64,000 bases of DNA from Lacunisphaera limnophila (GTDB lineage: Bacteria > Verrucomicrobiota > Verrucomicrobiia > Opitutales > Opitutaceae), in NCBI RefSeq assembly GCF_001746835.1, contig NZ_CP016094.1, forward strand, positions 4,135,285-4,199,284, given 5' to 3'. Each line of letters opens with the position of its first letter. Position 1 is the stretch's first letter. Shown one piece after another: positions 16,434-25,402 of the stretch. The notes under the pieces were generated by a model. It made no database searches. It saw only the letters and a program-made list of their open reading frames with translations, and was not told where the DNA came from. A program made the translations under genes and the position numbers.

Positions 16434-17765
16434 TCAGTCCACGTCGGCGTTGTTGACCACGGCAAACATCAGGTCGGCGGAGGATACCGCCTGGCCGCCG
16501 ACCGTGCACTCGGCCTCGGCGCAGGCGACGGTGCCACGCACGCGGGTGAGCTTGACCTTGATGTTGAGCTGGTCGCCGGGACGCACAGGTTTGCGCCACT
16601 TGACCTTGTCGCAGCTCATGAAGAGCGCGGTCTTGCCCTCGATGCTGGCGCGGCGCAGCAGCAGGATGCCGGCGGCCTGCGCCATGGCCTCGAGCTGCAT
16701 GACGCCGGGCATGACAGGATTGCCGGGATAATGGCCCTGGAAAAACGGCTCGTTGATCGTGACGTTCTTGATCGCGGTGAGGGTATCCTCCCCCAGTTCG
16801 ACCACGCGGTCGATCATGACAAACGGGTAACGGTGCGGCACCGTGTCGAGGATGCGGCGGATGTCGAGCGACGACTCGGTGGCGATCTCGGCGCGGGGGG
16901 TGGCAGGCTTGGCAGGTTTCTTGCCCCCCTTCTTCCACGCCTCGTATTTCTCGAACAGCGCCTTGGTCAGCTCGGCGTTGGCCGCGTGGCCGGGCCGCGT
17001 GGCGACGATGTGCGCCTTCAGCGGGATGCCGAGCAGCACGATGTCGCCGATGATATCGAGGATCTTGTGGCGCACGAACTCATCGGCGAAGCGCAGCGGC
17101 TCCTTGGAGATGATCTTGTCGCCCTTGATGACCACGGCGCAGTCGAGGCTGCCGCCCTTGATCTTGCCCAGCTTGATGAGTTCCTCGATGTCCTCGTAGA
17201 TCGTGAAGGTGCGGGCGGCGGCGACCTGGGTGATGTAGCTGTCGGGATCGATGACCAGCGACAGGTGCTGGGTGTGGATTCCGCGGTCATCCGCGCTGGT
17301 GCAGGTGATCTTGAGGCCGTCGAAGGGCAGCGCGATGATCGAGGAGTTGCCGCGGGAGATCGAGACGGTCTCGGTCACGGCGAAGTACTCGCGATCGGCG
17401 TCCTGTTCGACCGGCTCACCCTGCTGGATCAACTTCACGAACTCGCGGGCGGAACCGTCCAGGATCGGCGGCTCGCTGGCATCGATCTCGATCAGGAGGT
17501 TGTCGATGCCGCAGCCACTCAGGGCGCTGAGCACGTGCTCGACGGTGTGGAGCTTGGCGTGGCCGACCTGAATGGTCGTGGCGCGCACCAGGTCGGTGAC
17601 CTGGTCCACCCGCGGCTTGAGCTCGGGATGGCCGTGCAGGTCCATGCGTTTGAACACGATCCCGTGGTTGGCCGGGGCGGGCTTGAAAGTCATATGCACG
17701 GCGTCTCCGGTGTGCAGGGCATTGCCCTTGATGGAGACCTCGCGCAAAAGGGTGCGCTGCTTCAT
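16434..17765 (-). CDS. lpxC/fabZ: Bifunctional LpxC deacetylase / FabZ 3-hydroxyacyl-ACP dehydratase
   Basis: 443 residues from ATG 17765. Residues 1 to about 285 are Lpx[12 protein letters not shown] gives the first zinc His, D-G-S-A-R-E-F the active-site region, and [12 protein letters not shown] the zinc His and Asp. A Lys/Ala/Pro-rich linker is at about 285-305. The rest is FabZ with [11 protein letters not shown] and the catalytic His in [12 protein letters not shown] followed by Glu in Q-L-E-A-M-A-Q. The fusion is known from Bacteroidetes and several PVC bacteria. It couples lipid A deacetylation with fatty acid elongation, which compete for the same hydroxyacyl-ACP pool. Confidence 0.96.
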   Translation of the reverse strand: MKQRTLLREVSIKGNALHTGDAVHMTFKPAPANHGIVFKRMDLHGHPELKPRVDQVTDLVRATTIQVGHAKLHTVEHVLSALSGCGIDNLLIEIDASEPPILDGSAREFVKLIQQGEPVEQDADREYFAVTETVSISRGNSSIIALPFDGLKITCTSADDRGIHTQHLSLVIDPDSYITQVAAARTFTIYEDIEELIKLGKIKGGSLDCAVVIKGDKIISKEPLRFADEFVRHKILDIIGDIVLLGIPLKAHIVATRPGHAANAELTKALFEKYEAWKKGGKKPAKPATPRAEIATESSLDIRRILDTVPHRYPFVMIDRVVELGEDTLTAIKNVTINEPFFQGHYPGNPVMPGVMQLEAMAQAAGILLLRRASIEGKTALFMSCDKVKWRKPVRPGDQLNIKVKLTRVRGTVACAEAECTVGGQAVSSADLMFAVVNNADVD

Positions 17766-17979
17766 GGGTATGGCGCGCAGTGTCGGAAGCCCCTTGGAAA
17801 TGACAAGCTTGGAGATGCAAATGACCGGCGGCGAACCCCCGGAAGTCGTTCGGGAGCACCTTAAGCAGCCAGCGCCGGGCGCGGGCGCCACCTTTGTCCG
17901 AGACCGCTGTTGACAGCCCCGAAAGCCGCTGGGTATTCCTGTACCCTTACTAAACCAGAACCCCCGAACCGAATCCGTC
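17766..17979. promoter_or_regulatory. Divergent promoter region for lpxC/fabZ-lpxA and efp
   Basis: 214 bases between divergent starts. On the plus strand TTGACAG at about 17,910, followed about 20 bases on by G-T-A-T-T-C-C, is a plausible sigma-70 type promoter for efp. The match is by eye. No operator palindrome stands out. Confidence 0.35.
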
Positions 17980-18537
17980 ATGCCCGCAGCCAACGACCTC
18001 CGCAAAGGCCAAGTCATCAAGTTCAACGGTGAGCCCCACCTCATCATGGAGACCCAGCACCGGACCCCGGGCAATCTCCGGGCCTTCGTGCAGGTGAAAA
18101 TGCGCAACCTGCGCTACGGCAAGTCGCTGGAACAGCGCTTCAATTCCCCCGATCCCGTCGAGGTCCTCCCGACCGACCGTCGCACCCTGGAGTTCAGCTA
18201 CGCCGACCGCGACAGCTTCTCGTTCATGGATCCGGAAACCTTCGAGACCTTCGAGCTGAACGCCGCCATGATCGGCGACGCCAAGTATTACCTGGTGGCC
18301 AACGGCAAGGCCGAGGTGCTCTTCATCAACGAGGCCCCCGTCACCATCGACATCCCCTCCTCCGTGACCCTCAAGATCACCGAGAGCTCCGAGGGCATCA
18401 AGGGCGACACCGCCTCCAACGTCCAGAAGCCCGCCACGTGCGAGACCGGCCTGGTCGTCCAGGTCCCCCTCTTCATCAAGGCCGGCGAGATCATCAAGGT
18501 CAGCACCGCCGACGGTTCCTACCTCGGCCGCGCCTGA
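17980..18537 (+). CDS. efp: Translation elongation factor P with Asn at the loop tip
   Basis: 185 residues with the three beta-barrel domains of EF-P (N-D-L-R-K-G-Q-V-I at the start, [15 protein letters not shown] near the end). EF-P relieves ribosome stalling at polyproline stretches. The domain I loop, where Lys34 or Arg32 is normally modified, reads [11 protein letters not shown] here. Aligned with P-G-K-G-Q-A-F, the modified residue is Asn32, with Arg34 two places on. Lys- or Arg-directed modification by EpmA or EarP is therefore not possible at the usual position. No epmA, epmB or earP gene lies nearby. A transcription terminator follows. Confidence 0.97.
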   Translation: MPAANDLRKGQVIKFNGEPHLIMETQHRTPGNLRAFVQVKMRNLRYGKSLEQRFNSPDPVEVLPTDRRTLEFSYADRDSFSFMDPETFETFELNAAMIGDAKYYLVANGKAEVLFINEAPVTIDIPSSVTLKITESSEGIKGDTASNVQKPATCETGLVVQVPLFIKAGEIIKVSTADGSYLGRA

Positions 18538-18554
18538 GGCGAGGTGGTAAACCC

Positions 18555-18589
18555 ATCTCAAATTTAAAATTTGAGATCTGAAATTTCAA
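18555..18589. repeat. Tract of five degenerate heptamers after efp
   Basis: Five consecutive 7-base units of the form AT(C/T)TNAA/G, for example ATCTCAA then ATTTAAA, run in register. The tract is AT-rich in a GC-rich background and includes an internal inverted repeat centred near 18,566. Confidence 0.6.
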
Positions 18590-18618
18590 AACCCGCGGCC
18601 GACGCCGCGGGTTTTTTT
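18587..18618. terminator. Bidirectional rho-independent terminator between efp and carbonic anhydrase
   Basis: An 8-bp perfect stem ACCCGCGG/CCGCGGGT with a 6-base loop is followed on the plus strand by seven T residues, and preceded by AAAA, which gives a short T-run on the minus strand. It sits between convergent genes and can end both transcripts. Confidence 0.88.
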
Positions 18619-18673
18619 ACGCCCGGAAGGGGAACGCGGCCGCCGGACACACTGGTTTGCGCCGACTCGGCGT

Positions 18674-19318
18674 CTACTCCAGCGCCGCGACCGCGGTCTT
18701 GTACACCGCCGAGGCTTCCTCCGCGCTGCTGGCGGTGGTCTTGAGGTCACGCAGCAGGCCGTCCTGCAGGCCGTAGACCCAGCCGTGCACGGTGACTTCC
18801 TGCCCGCGCGCCCAGGCATCCTGGAGCACGGTGGTGGCGCAGACGTTGGCGACCTGCTCGATGACATTCAGCTCGCACAGGCGGGCGCTCCGGGCGGTGT
18901 CGTCGGGCAGGCGGCAAAGGCAGTCCTCGTGTTTGACCTTCACATCCTGCACGTGGCGGAGCCAGTTGTCGGCCAGGCCGACGCGCTGGCAGCGCATGAC
19001 GGTGTTCACGCCGCCGCAGCCATAGTGGCCGACCACCATGATGTGCTTCACCTTGAGCATATCCACGGCGAACTGGATGACGGAAAGGGCGTTCAGGTCG
19101 GCGTGGACGACGACGTTGGCGATATTGCGGTGGACGAAGACCTCGCCGGGCAGGAGCCCGATGATCTCGTTGGCCGGCACCCGCGAATCCGAGCAACCGA
19201 TCCAGAGGTATTCCGGGCTCTGCTGACGGGAGAGTTTGGAGAAAAATTCCGGGTCCCGCCGCTTGATCGACTCGGCCCATGCTTGGTTCTGTTCGAAGAG
19301 GTTGTTCAGACTTGGCAT
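18674..19318 (-). CDS. can: Beta-class carbonic anhydrase
   Basis: 214 residues. The zinc ligands of beta carbonic anhydrases are present: Cys in G-C-S-D-S-R-V-P at about 42, with its Asp-Arg dyad, and His and Cys in G-H-Y-G-C-G-G-V at about 98-101. V-F-V-H-R-N-I-A-N is the conserved dimer and active-site stretch. The enzyme interconverts CO2 and bicarbonate in the cytoplasm, supplying carboxylases. Length matches the Escherichia coli Can type. It is transcribed alone, divergent from the FkbM methyltransferase gene with about 120 bases between starts. Confidence 0.96.
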   Translation of the reverse strand: MPSLNNLFEQNQAWAESIKRRDPEFFSKLSRQQSPEYLWIGCSDSRVPANEIIGLLPGEVFVHRNIANVVVHADLNALSVIQFAVDMLKVKHIMVVGHYGCGGVNTVMRCQRVGLADNWLRHVQDVKVKHEDCLCRLPDDTARSARLCELNVIEQVANVCATTVLQDAWARGQEVTVHGWVYGLQDGLLRDLKTTASSAEEASAVYKTAVAALE

Positions 19319-19437
19319 GCGGGCGCGATGCTTGGCATGCCCCGGGCCATGTCCATCTCGGAATACCCGCTGCTATCGCCCGGCAGGCAAAAGTTGACCC
19401 CGCCGGATCGGCCGCCGACCCTGAGCCCGACGCCAGC

Positions 19438-20289
19438 ATGCGCACGCTCAAGCCTATCCTGACATTTCTGCGTCCGTTCGTCGATCGGATGCCCCTGCTT
19501 GCCAATGGTTATCGCCGTTGGCGGGATCGCCGCCTACTTCACCAGACCCCGGTGATGACCCCGTTCGGATTTCGCTTGGTGGGTCATGCCGAAATGCAAG
19601 CCGGCCGGTTTGAACCCGCCGAGACGGTGCTCATCCGCGAGTTGCTGGCTGCTACCGATATCCTCCTGAACGTCGGCGCAAACATCGGCTACTATTGCTG
19701 TCATGCCCGCCAGTTGGGCCGAACTGTGCTGGCCTTCGAGCCAATGCCTACCAACCTCGAGTACTTGCGTCGTAACTTGGCCGCCAATCGATGGTCGGAG
19801 GATGTTGAGATATTTCCACTGGCCGCGTCGAACCGCAGTGGCGAGATCGAGATCTTCGGGGGTGCAACCGGGGCCTCCCTCATCCAGGGATGGGCTGGAA
19901 CACCTGCACACTACGTGACGCGGGTCCAATGCGCAACGCTCGATGACACCGTGGCTGACCGGCTGGCCGGCCGTCGTGTCCTGGTGGTCATGGATATCGA
20001 GGGAGCGGAACTTTGGGCCCTGCAGGGTGCCCGCCGGCTGCTCCGCAGCCGGCCTCAGCCGGTCTGGGTCGTGGAAATTTCCGTGGGCGAACACCAGCCA
20101 GCCGGGTGCATTGTCAACCCGCACCTGGCAGCCACTTTTGCGATCTTTTGGGACCTAGGGTATGAGGCTTGGACCGCGACCGCCACGCCCCGGCGCGTCA
20201 CCCCCGCCGAGGTCGCAGCGATCGCTGGCGGCGGACCCGACACGCTCGGCACACACAATTTCCTGTTCCGCCCCTCACCCGTTGCCTGA
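19438..20289 (+). CDS. FkbM family SAM-dependent methyltransferase
   Basis: 283 residues from ATG 19438. The SAM-binding motif is I-L-L-N-V-G-A-N-I-G-Y-Y at about 76-87, followed by A-F-E-P-M-P-T-N-L-E-Y-L, the FkbM signature for the acidic residue binding ribose. V-V-M-D-I-E-G-A-E near 185 is another conserved FkbM motif. Such enzymes O-methylate sugars or polyketides, often in cell-surface glycans. No glycan cluster surrounds it. Its GC and codon use look somewhat lower than its neighbours, so recent transfer is possible. Confidence 0.88.
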   Translation: MRTLKPILTFLRPFVDRMPLLANGYRRWRDRRLLHQTPVMTPFGFRLVGHAEMQAGRFEPAETVLIRELLAATDILLNVGANIGYYCCHARQLGRTVLAFEPMPTNLEYLRRNLAANRWSEDVEIFPLAASNRSGEIEIFGGATGASLIQGWAGTPAHYVTRVQCATLDDTVADRLAGRRVLVVMDIEGAELWALQGARRLLRSRPQPVWVVEISVGEHQPAGCIVNPHLAATFAIFWDLGYEAWTATATPRRVTPAEVAAIAGGGPDTLGTHNFLFRPSPVA

Positions 20290-20330
20290 ACCCGTTCGCC
20301 TGCTCGGCTGGGCGATTGCCTCTCCTCTCC

Positions 20331-20804
20331 ATGAAAATCCCATCCGTCGGCCTTTTGACCCTGCTCGGTCTCACCGCCACCGCCCTCCCCTGCCCCGCGT
20401 CCGCCGCGGATGTGGCGGCTGTCAGCCCCCGCATCAACCACATCGCCTGCTACGTGGCCGACCTGAAGATCAGCACTGATTTCTACGAGAAGGTCATCGG
20501 CTTGCCGACGATCCCCGAGCCCTTCAAGGACGGACGCCACACTTGGTTCCTCATCGGGCCGAAGACCCATCTCCACCTCATCTCCGGCGCCAAGGTCAGC
20601 CTGCCGAAGGACAAGAATACCCACCTGTGCTTCACGGTGCCTTCCGTCACCGACTTCATCGTCCGCCTGCAGCAGGCCGGCGTGCCCTACGAAAACTGGG
20701 CCGGCGAGAAAATGGCCGTGACCAACCGCGTGGACGGCGTGAAGCAGATCTATTTCCAAGACCCCGACGGCTACTGGCTCGAGATCAATGACGCCCGGGA
20801 CTAA
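20331..20804 (+). CDS. Secreted VOC (glyoxalase-fold) family protein
   Basis: 157 residues from ATG 20331. A Sec signal peptide covers about residues 1-25 (hydrophobic core, then A-S-A-A-D). The mature part is one VOC module: I-N-H-I-A-C-Y-V-A-D-L with a metal-ligand His, F-Y-E-K-V-I-G-L, H-L-H-L-I, and Y-F-Q-D-P-D-G-Y-W-L-E-I with the terminal Glu ligand. The family covers glyoxalases, dioxygenases and resistance proteins; export suggests none of the usual cytoplasmic roles. The substrate is unknown. Confidence 0.88.
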   Translation: MKIPSVGLLTLLGLTATALPCPASAADVAAVSPRINHIACYVADLKISTDFYEKVIGLPTIPEPFKDGRHTWFLIGPKTHLHLISGAKVSLPKDKNTHLCFTVPSVTDFIVRLQQAGVPYENWAGEKMAVTNRVDGVKQIYFQDPDGYWLEINDARD

Positions 20805-20843
20805 GCCCGCGCGCCGTGGCATTGCCCCTGCTCAGGCGGGGGC

Positions 20844-21728
20844 ATGAAACTGCCCGCCCTCCTGCTGCTCCTCTCGCTTCCCGGTCTCCTGCTTGCCGCC
20901 CCCCCGCCCCCGGCGCGGGTCGCCGTCATCGGCGGCACCTACCTGAACGACATCATGCTGGATTCCGGCTGGCTGAAGCAGGAATTCACGATCGAGACCA
21001 AGGCCGGCCCCTCCCCCGTGATCCACTACGGCGAGGTGGACGGCGTCCCCTTCTACTTCATCGACGGCCACGGCCGCGGCAAGTGGGTGGCCACCTGGCT
21101 GGCGCTCCACGAGCTCGGCGTGAAGGAGGCCATCGGCGGCGCGACCGCCGGCGGCATCAACCTCGCCATGAAGACCCGGGACTTCGTCGTCCCGCACGAC
21201 GTGATCGATTTCAACACCGACCGCCCGAAGATGATCCCGCCGGGTTCGCTGGGTGACGAGGGGTTTGTGCTCGCCCGCCTCACGCCCGCCGTCGACCCCC
21301 TGATCCACCGGATCCTCGTGGAGGAATCCCGCGCCGTGCTGCGCCCCGACCGGAGCTTCGATGACATTAATATCCACGAAAAGGGCGTCGTCGTGCAGGC
21401 CGCCGGCGGCCGCTTCGAGAGCGCGGCCGAGATCGCCTACTTCAAGCAGATCGGCGGCGACGTCGTGACGATGAACGTCGGCACCGAGATTTCCTACGCG
21501 CGCCAGGTTGGTATCAACTACGCCTGCCTGATCATCATTTCCAACCCCGCCGAGGGCATCGCCCCCTGGGGCTGGGATTCCCTGACCGGCGTGTACCAGA
21601 AGCTCAACCCCGCTGCGCTGCAGATCGTCCGCCGCAGCCTCCCCCGTCTGGCCGCGCTGCCCGCCACCGGCCGCGTGGGCGAGGGCCTGCGCGTGCATCC
21701 CGAGATGACGGCCAAGCCGCAGAAATAG
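20844..21728 (+). CDS. Exported MTAP/PNP-family nucleoside phosphorylase-like protein
   Basis: 294 residues with a Sec signal at 1-19 (L-L-L-L-L-S-L-P-G-L-L-L-A-A). The body follows trimeric purine nucleoside and methylthioadenosine phosphorylases: V-A-V-I-G-G-T-Y-L near the start, G-A-T-A-G-G-I-N for the phosphate/purine region, D-V-I-D-F-N, and D-V-V-T-M-N-V-G-T-E-I-S-Y-A-R, matching the M-T-x-x-x-E ribose-binding motif. Export of this family is unusual, since phosphorolysis needs substrates that are normally cytoplasmic. It could salvage extracellular nucleosides. It follows the VOC gene on the same strand after 39 bases. Confidence 0.82.
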   Translation: MKLPALLLLLSLPGLLLAAPPPPARVAVIGGTYLNDIMLDSGWLKQEFTIETKAGPSPVIHYGEVDGVPFYFIDGHGRGKWVATWLALHELGVKEAIGGATAGGINLAMKTRDFVVPHDVIDFNTDRPKMIPPGSLGDEGFVLARLTPAVDPLIHRILVEESRAVLRPDRSFDDINIHEKGVVVQAAGGRFESAAEIAYFKQIGGDVVTMNVGTEISYARQVGINYACLIIISNPAEGIAPWGWDSLTGVYQKLNPAALQIVRRSLPRLAALPATGRVGEGLRVHPEMTAKPQK

Positions 21729-21820
21729 CGCCGAGAGGGGGGGCCGGGACGCGAATCCGGCCGGGCCGGTGCAAACGATTCGCCAAGGCCGGGTTTCTGC
21801 CCAAACTTCGCGCCTACGCC

Positions 21821-22624
21821 ATGCCCCTCGTCTGCCCCCATTGCCGCGGAGTCCTGAGCCCGGCTGATCGCACTTACCGCTGCCCACAGGGCCACAGCTT
21901 CGATCTCGCCAAGGAAGGCTATCTTTCGCTGCTGCATGGACGGCAGAAGGGCGCGGGCCGGGGCGACACGCGGGACATGATCCTGGCGCGCGATCGCGTG
22001 CACCGGGCGGGGGTTTTTGACCCGCTGGTGGCGGCCCTGGCCGCCCTTCCGCTCGCGGCACCCCGCGCCCGTTTGCTGGAGCTGGGCTGCGGCGAGGGAT
22101 TTTTCCTTGGTCATGTCGGCCGGTCGCATCAGTACGCCACCTCCTACGGCTTGGACCTCTCGGTCGACGCGGTGAAGCTCGCCGCCCGGACCCTGAAAAC
22201 CGCCCGGATCCTGCGCGCCGACCTGCTTCACCCCCTGCCCTTCGCCGACGGCAGCCTCGATCTGGTGCAGTCGATCTTCGCCCCGCGGCCCCTCACGGAA
22301 ATCACCCGCGTCCTCCGCCCCGGTGGCCAGGCCCTGTTCGTTTATCCCCAGGCCCATCACTGGGGCGAGCTTCGCGCCTTTTTGCCGTTGGCCGGCATCG
22401 GTGACGACAAGCTTCCCGCCGCCGATCTCGGCGGCTTCGTCCGCGCGGCTTCGCTGGAGGTCCGCGAATCCCGCGAGCTTCCGCACGCCCTGCTGGTGGA
22501 CCTCGTGGCCATGTCCCCGTCGATCCACCGCCTGACCCGCGACGGCACGGATTGGCCCGGCCTCCTGCCCGCCCGCCTGACCGCCACGCTCTCGGTGCAC
22601 GTGGCGTTGTTCACGAAGCCTTAG
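21821..22624 (+). CDS. rlmA: RlmA-like 23S rRNA (guanine-N1) methyltransferase
   Basis: 267 residues. An N-terminal zinc finger C-P-H-C ... C-P-Q-G-H-S-F-D (Cys5, Cys8, Cys21, His25) is typical of RlmA. Y-L-S-L-L follows, then the SAM motif L-L-E-L-G-C-G-E-G-F-F near 87, D-L-S at the ribose-binding acid, and L-V-Q-S-I-F-A-P. RlmA methylates G745 or G748 in 23S rRNA hairpin 35. It lies in a run of plus-strand genes, 93 bases after the exported phosphorylase. A general class I methyltransferase is the fallback call. Confidence 0.88.
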   Translation: MPLVCPHCRGVLSPADRTYRCPQGHSFDLAKEGYLSLLHGRQKGAGRGDTRDMILARDRVHRAGVFDPLVAALAALPLAAPRARLLELGCGEGFFLGHVGRSHQYATSYGLDLSVDAVKLAARTLKTARILRADLLHPLPFADGSLDLVQSIFAPRPLTEITRVLRPGGQALFVYPQAHHWGELRAFLPLAGIGDDKLPAADLGGFVRAASLEVRESRELPHALLVDLVAMSPSIHRLTRDGTDWPGLLPARLTATLSVHVALFTKP

Positions 22625-22689
22625 GTTTTGCGGACGCTCCGCCTCCGTCACCCTTGTCCTTCCGCGTCCCACGCCTAGCCCCTGAGGCC

Positions 22690-24591
22690 ATGAACGGAAC
22701 TTCCTCGCGGGCATTCGCCGCGGTGATCGTGCTCGCCGTCCTGCTCGCCTGGTCGGGCGCGGGCCGCGGCCCGTTCGTCTTCGACGACCATGAGGCGATC
22801 GTCAACAACCCCACGATCCGGGATTGGGGGTCGCTGCATTGGCTGTTCCCGCCGGCCACGGCCGGCGAGACGGTGAGCGGTCGTCCCGTCCTGAATTTCA
22901 CCTTCGCGCTGAATCACGCCCTCGGCGGACTCGATCCCCGCAGCTATCACCTCGTCAACCTCGGCATCCACGCGCTGGCGGCCTTGCTGGTTTTCGGCGT
23001 GGTGCGGCGCACCTTTCTCCGCCACCCGCCCGCGGGAGACATTACCTCAGCGGATACGCTGGCCGCCGCCGCAGCCCTCCTGTGGGCGGTGCACCCGTTG
23101 CAGACCGCCGCCGTGACCTATGTCGCCCAGCGCGCGGAATCCCTCGCCGGCCTCTGGTTCCTGGCCTCGCTCTATGGGTTCATCCGCGCCGGCGAACCCG
23201 GTGCGTCCCGCGCCCGCTGGGGCACCGTGAGCGTGCTAGCCTGCCTGCTGGGTGTCGGCACCAAGGAAACCATCGTAGTCCTGCCTTTCGTCGCCGCGAT
23301 CTGGGACCGCGCTTTCGCCGCCGGCTCTTGGCGGGAGGTTTGGAATCGGAACGGCCAGCTCCTCCTGCTGCTGGCCACGTGCTGGCTGCCCCTCGCGGGC
23401 CTCGTCCTCGCCCACGACGGTCGCGGTGCCTCCGCTGGCTGGGCGACGACCGTGACCCCTTGGTCCTACCTGATCACTCAGGCGGCCGCGATCCCACACT
23501 ACCTTCGCCTGATGGTCTGGCCGACGGCCCTCGTTTTCGACTACGGCACCCCGGTGGTGGGGGGCTTTACCGAGGTCTGGGGCCGGATGCTGGTCCTCGC
23601 TCTCGCTTTCGGCTTTTTCGTCTGGGCAATCTGGCGCGGCCGGTGGTGGGGTTTTCTCGGCCTGGCCTTTTTCGCGATGCTCGCCCCGAGTTCGAGCCTC
23701 GTGCCGGTGGCCACGCAGACGATGGCCGAGCACCGGGTTTACTTGGCGTTGTTGCCAGTTATCGTGGCCTTGCTGGTGGGCGTCCATCGGCTAATCAGGC
23801 GCTGGCCCCTGGCCCTGCGGGTCACCCTGATCGCCGCACTGGTCGGGGTGCTCGGCACCGCCACCTGGCAGCGCAACCGCACCTATCAATCTGCCCGCGC
23901 GCTTTGGCAGGATACGGCTGACCGCCGGCCCGACAACGCCCGCGCCTTCAACAATCTCGGCCAGGCCCTCGCCCTCGAGGGCCAGCCGGCCGCCGCAATC
24001 GCGGCCTACAACCGCGCGCTCGCCCTCGCCCCGGATCATGCCTTCGCCCACGGTAACCTCGGGGCGCTGCTGCTCGCTGCGGGCCGCCTCGCCGAGGCGC
24101 TCGCACACTTGACCCGAGCCGTCGCGCTCGACCCCGCCTTCACCAACGCCCGGTTCAACCTCGCCGATGGCCTCGCCCGCCAAGGCCGGCGCGACGAAGC
24201 CATCCTCCACCTGCGCACCCTGCTGGCGCAGGATGCGACCGCCCTAGACGCCCGACTGAAGCTGGCCGGCCTCCTCCCCCCGGAAGAGGTCGAGGCAGCC
24301 CTGCGCGAGGCGGAGAAGCACTCACCCGGTTCGGCCGACGTGGCCTACGCGCTGGGGAGTTACCACGTGCAACGCCGCAACCTGTCCGCCGCCCTCCAGG
24401 CCTTCGCCCTCGCCGTCGAGCGCGACCCGAGCCACTGGGAGGCGCTGACGAATCTCGGCAACTGCCTGCTCATGGCCGGCCGGCCCACCGAGGCCATTGC
24501 CCGCTACGAAGCCGTCCTCCGCCTCCGCCCCGACGACCGACAGGTGCGCGAGAACCTCGCCCTTGCCCGGGAGCTGCAGCGGAAGCCGTAG
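22690..24591 (+). CDS. Multi-spanning membrane protein with C-terminal TPR repeats (TMTC-like)
   Basis: 633 residues from ATG 22690. About ten hydrophobic segments cover residues 1-400. The first loop has F-V-F-D-D-H-E-A-I-V-N-N, the acidic motif seen in GT-C-fold and TMTC-type O-mannosyltransferases. Residues about 410-630 are TPR repeats (A-F-N-N-L-G-Q-A-L-A, A-I-A-A-Y-N-R-A-L-A-L-A-P, A-L-T-N-L-G-N-C-L-L). The layout equals eukaryotic TMTC proteins and many unnamed proteins of Verrucomicrobiota. Glycosyl transfer from a lipid donor to exported proteins is inferred, not shown. Confidence 0.8.
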   Translation: MNGTSSRAFAAVIVLAVLLAWSGAGRGPFVFDDHEAIVNNPTIRDWGSLHWLFPPATAGETVSGRPVLNFTFALNHALGGLDPRSYHLVNLGIHALAALLVFGVVRRTFLRHPPAGDITSADTLAAAAALLWAVHPLQTAAVTYVAQRAESLAGLWFLASLYGFIRAGEPGASRARWGTVSVLACLLGVGTKETIVVLPFVAAIWDRAFAAGSWREVWNRNGQLLLLLATCWLPLAGLVLAHDGRGASAGWATTVTPWSYLITQAAAIPHYLRLMVWPTALVFDYGTPVVGGFTEVWGRMLVLALAFGFFVWAIWRGRWWGFLGLAFFAMLAPSSSLVPVATQTMAEHRVYLALLPVIVALLVGVHRLIRRWPLALRVTLIAALVGVLGTATWQRNRTYQSARALWQDTADRRPDNARAFNNLGQALALEGQPAAAIAAYNRALALAPDHAFAHGNLGALLLAAGRLAEALAHLTRAVALDPAFTNARFNLADGLARQGRRDEAILHLRTLLAQDATALDARLKLAGLLPPEEVEAALREAEKHSPGSADVAYALGSYHVQRRNLSAALQAFALAVERDPSHWEALTNLGNCLLMAGRPTEAIARYEAVLRLRPDDRQVRENLALARELQRKP

Positions 24592-24600
24592 CGCCCGCGA

Positions 24601-25332
24601 TCAGGGCGCTGACACGAGCCTCGACCAGATTTCGTAAATGGGCTCGCCGCGGGAACTCCGTCCCTGGTGGTGCCAGTCCCCTTCCTGCACCTTCCCCTGG
24701 AAATCCAGCTTCGCTCCCACCCGGCTGGGGTCGCGCGAGAAAAACTCGATCGTCTCCGTGTAGACGCCATCCACAAAACCGTAACGGCCGCCGCCCGTGC
24801 CGGAGAATTCACCGGTCTCGATGTTCATCGCGACCCATTGGAAGCGGGAACCCGTCAGCACCTTCAGCGTCCGCCGCGCCGCCAGCGGCATGGCCTGGAA
24901 CTGGCCGTCGCGCTGCCGGGCGCTGATGCGCCACACGCCGGTGAGATCACCCGGGCTCTCGCCGATCCGCTGCCAGACTTCCTCCTCGGCGTCGTCGAAC
25001 CGCAGCCGGAGCTCCGTCCCGACCCGCTCCCCGACGAGGCCGACGGTCCGGCCAACCCGCGAGGGTTCCGCGGAATCAAAGTGGATCAAGGCCGTCGCGC
25101 CGGAGTCCGAGAATTCCACGGGCCCGCCGAGGGTCCGGTGAAACCGCGGGTTCGCCCGCTCGTAGGTCGTGTGGGTGAAATACCCGTCGACGATCAGCAA
25201 CACGCGCTCCGTGTCCCCGTCCGTCCCCCGCCAGGCCCCGACCCAGGCGCCCCCGGCCGCCGCGGGATCGGCATGCCCGGACGTGAGCAGCAGGGCTGAC
25301 AGCAACCACAGGAGTCGGCAGGCGCATTTCAT
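24601..25332 (-). CDS. Secreted protein with two lipocalin-like repeats, unknown function
   Basis: 243 residues with a Sec signal (L-L-W-L-L-S-A-L-L-L-T-S-G-H-A). The mature part contains two similar halves. Each has a W-x-G-x-W opening (W-V-G-A-W-R, L-T-G-V-W-R-I-S) and a later motif E-F-S/F-F-S-R-D-P-S-R-V-G. G-G-G-R-Y-G-F-V-D-G-V-Y-T-E-T and W-H-H-Q-G-R-S-S-R-G-E-P-I-Y-E-I-W resemble beta-barrel secreted proteins annotated in Bacteroidetes as membrane or secreted proteins. No enzymatic motif is seen. It is convergent with the TPR protein gene after 9 bases. Confidence 0.72.
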   Translation of the reverse strand: MKCACRLLWLLSALLLTSGHADPAAAGGAWVGAWRGTDGDTERVLLIVDGYFTHTTYERANPRFHRTLGGPVEFSDSGATALIHFDSAEPSRVGRTVGLVGERVGTELRLRFDDAEEEVWQRIGESPGDLTGVWRISARQRDGQFQAMPLAARRTLKVLTGSRFQWVAMNIETGEFSGTGGGRYGFVDGVYTETIEFFSRDPSRVGAKLDFQGKVQEGDWHHQGRSSRGEPIYEIWSRLVSAP

Positions 25333-25402
25333 GGTGGGGACAGGCTGGCCGGAACCCTAACGATCGGCGCGGCGCTGGCAACTTTCTGCCGGCGGCCACC
25401 CC

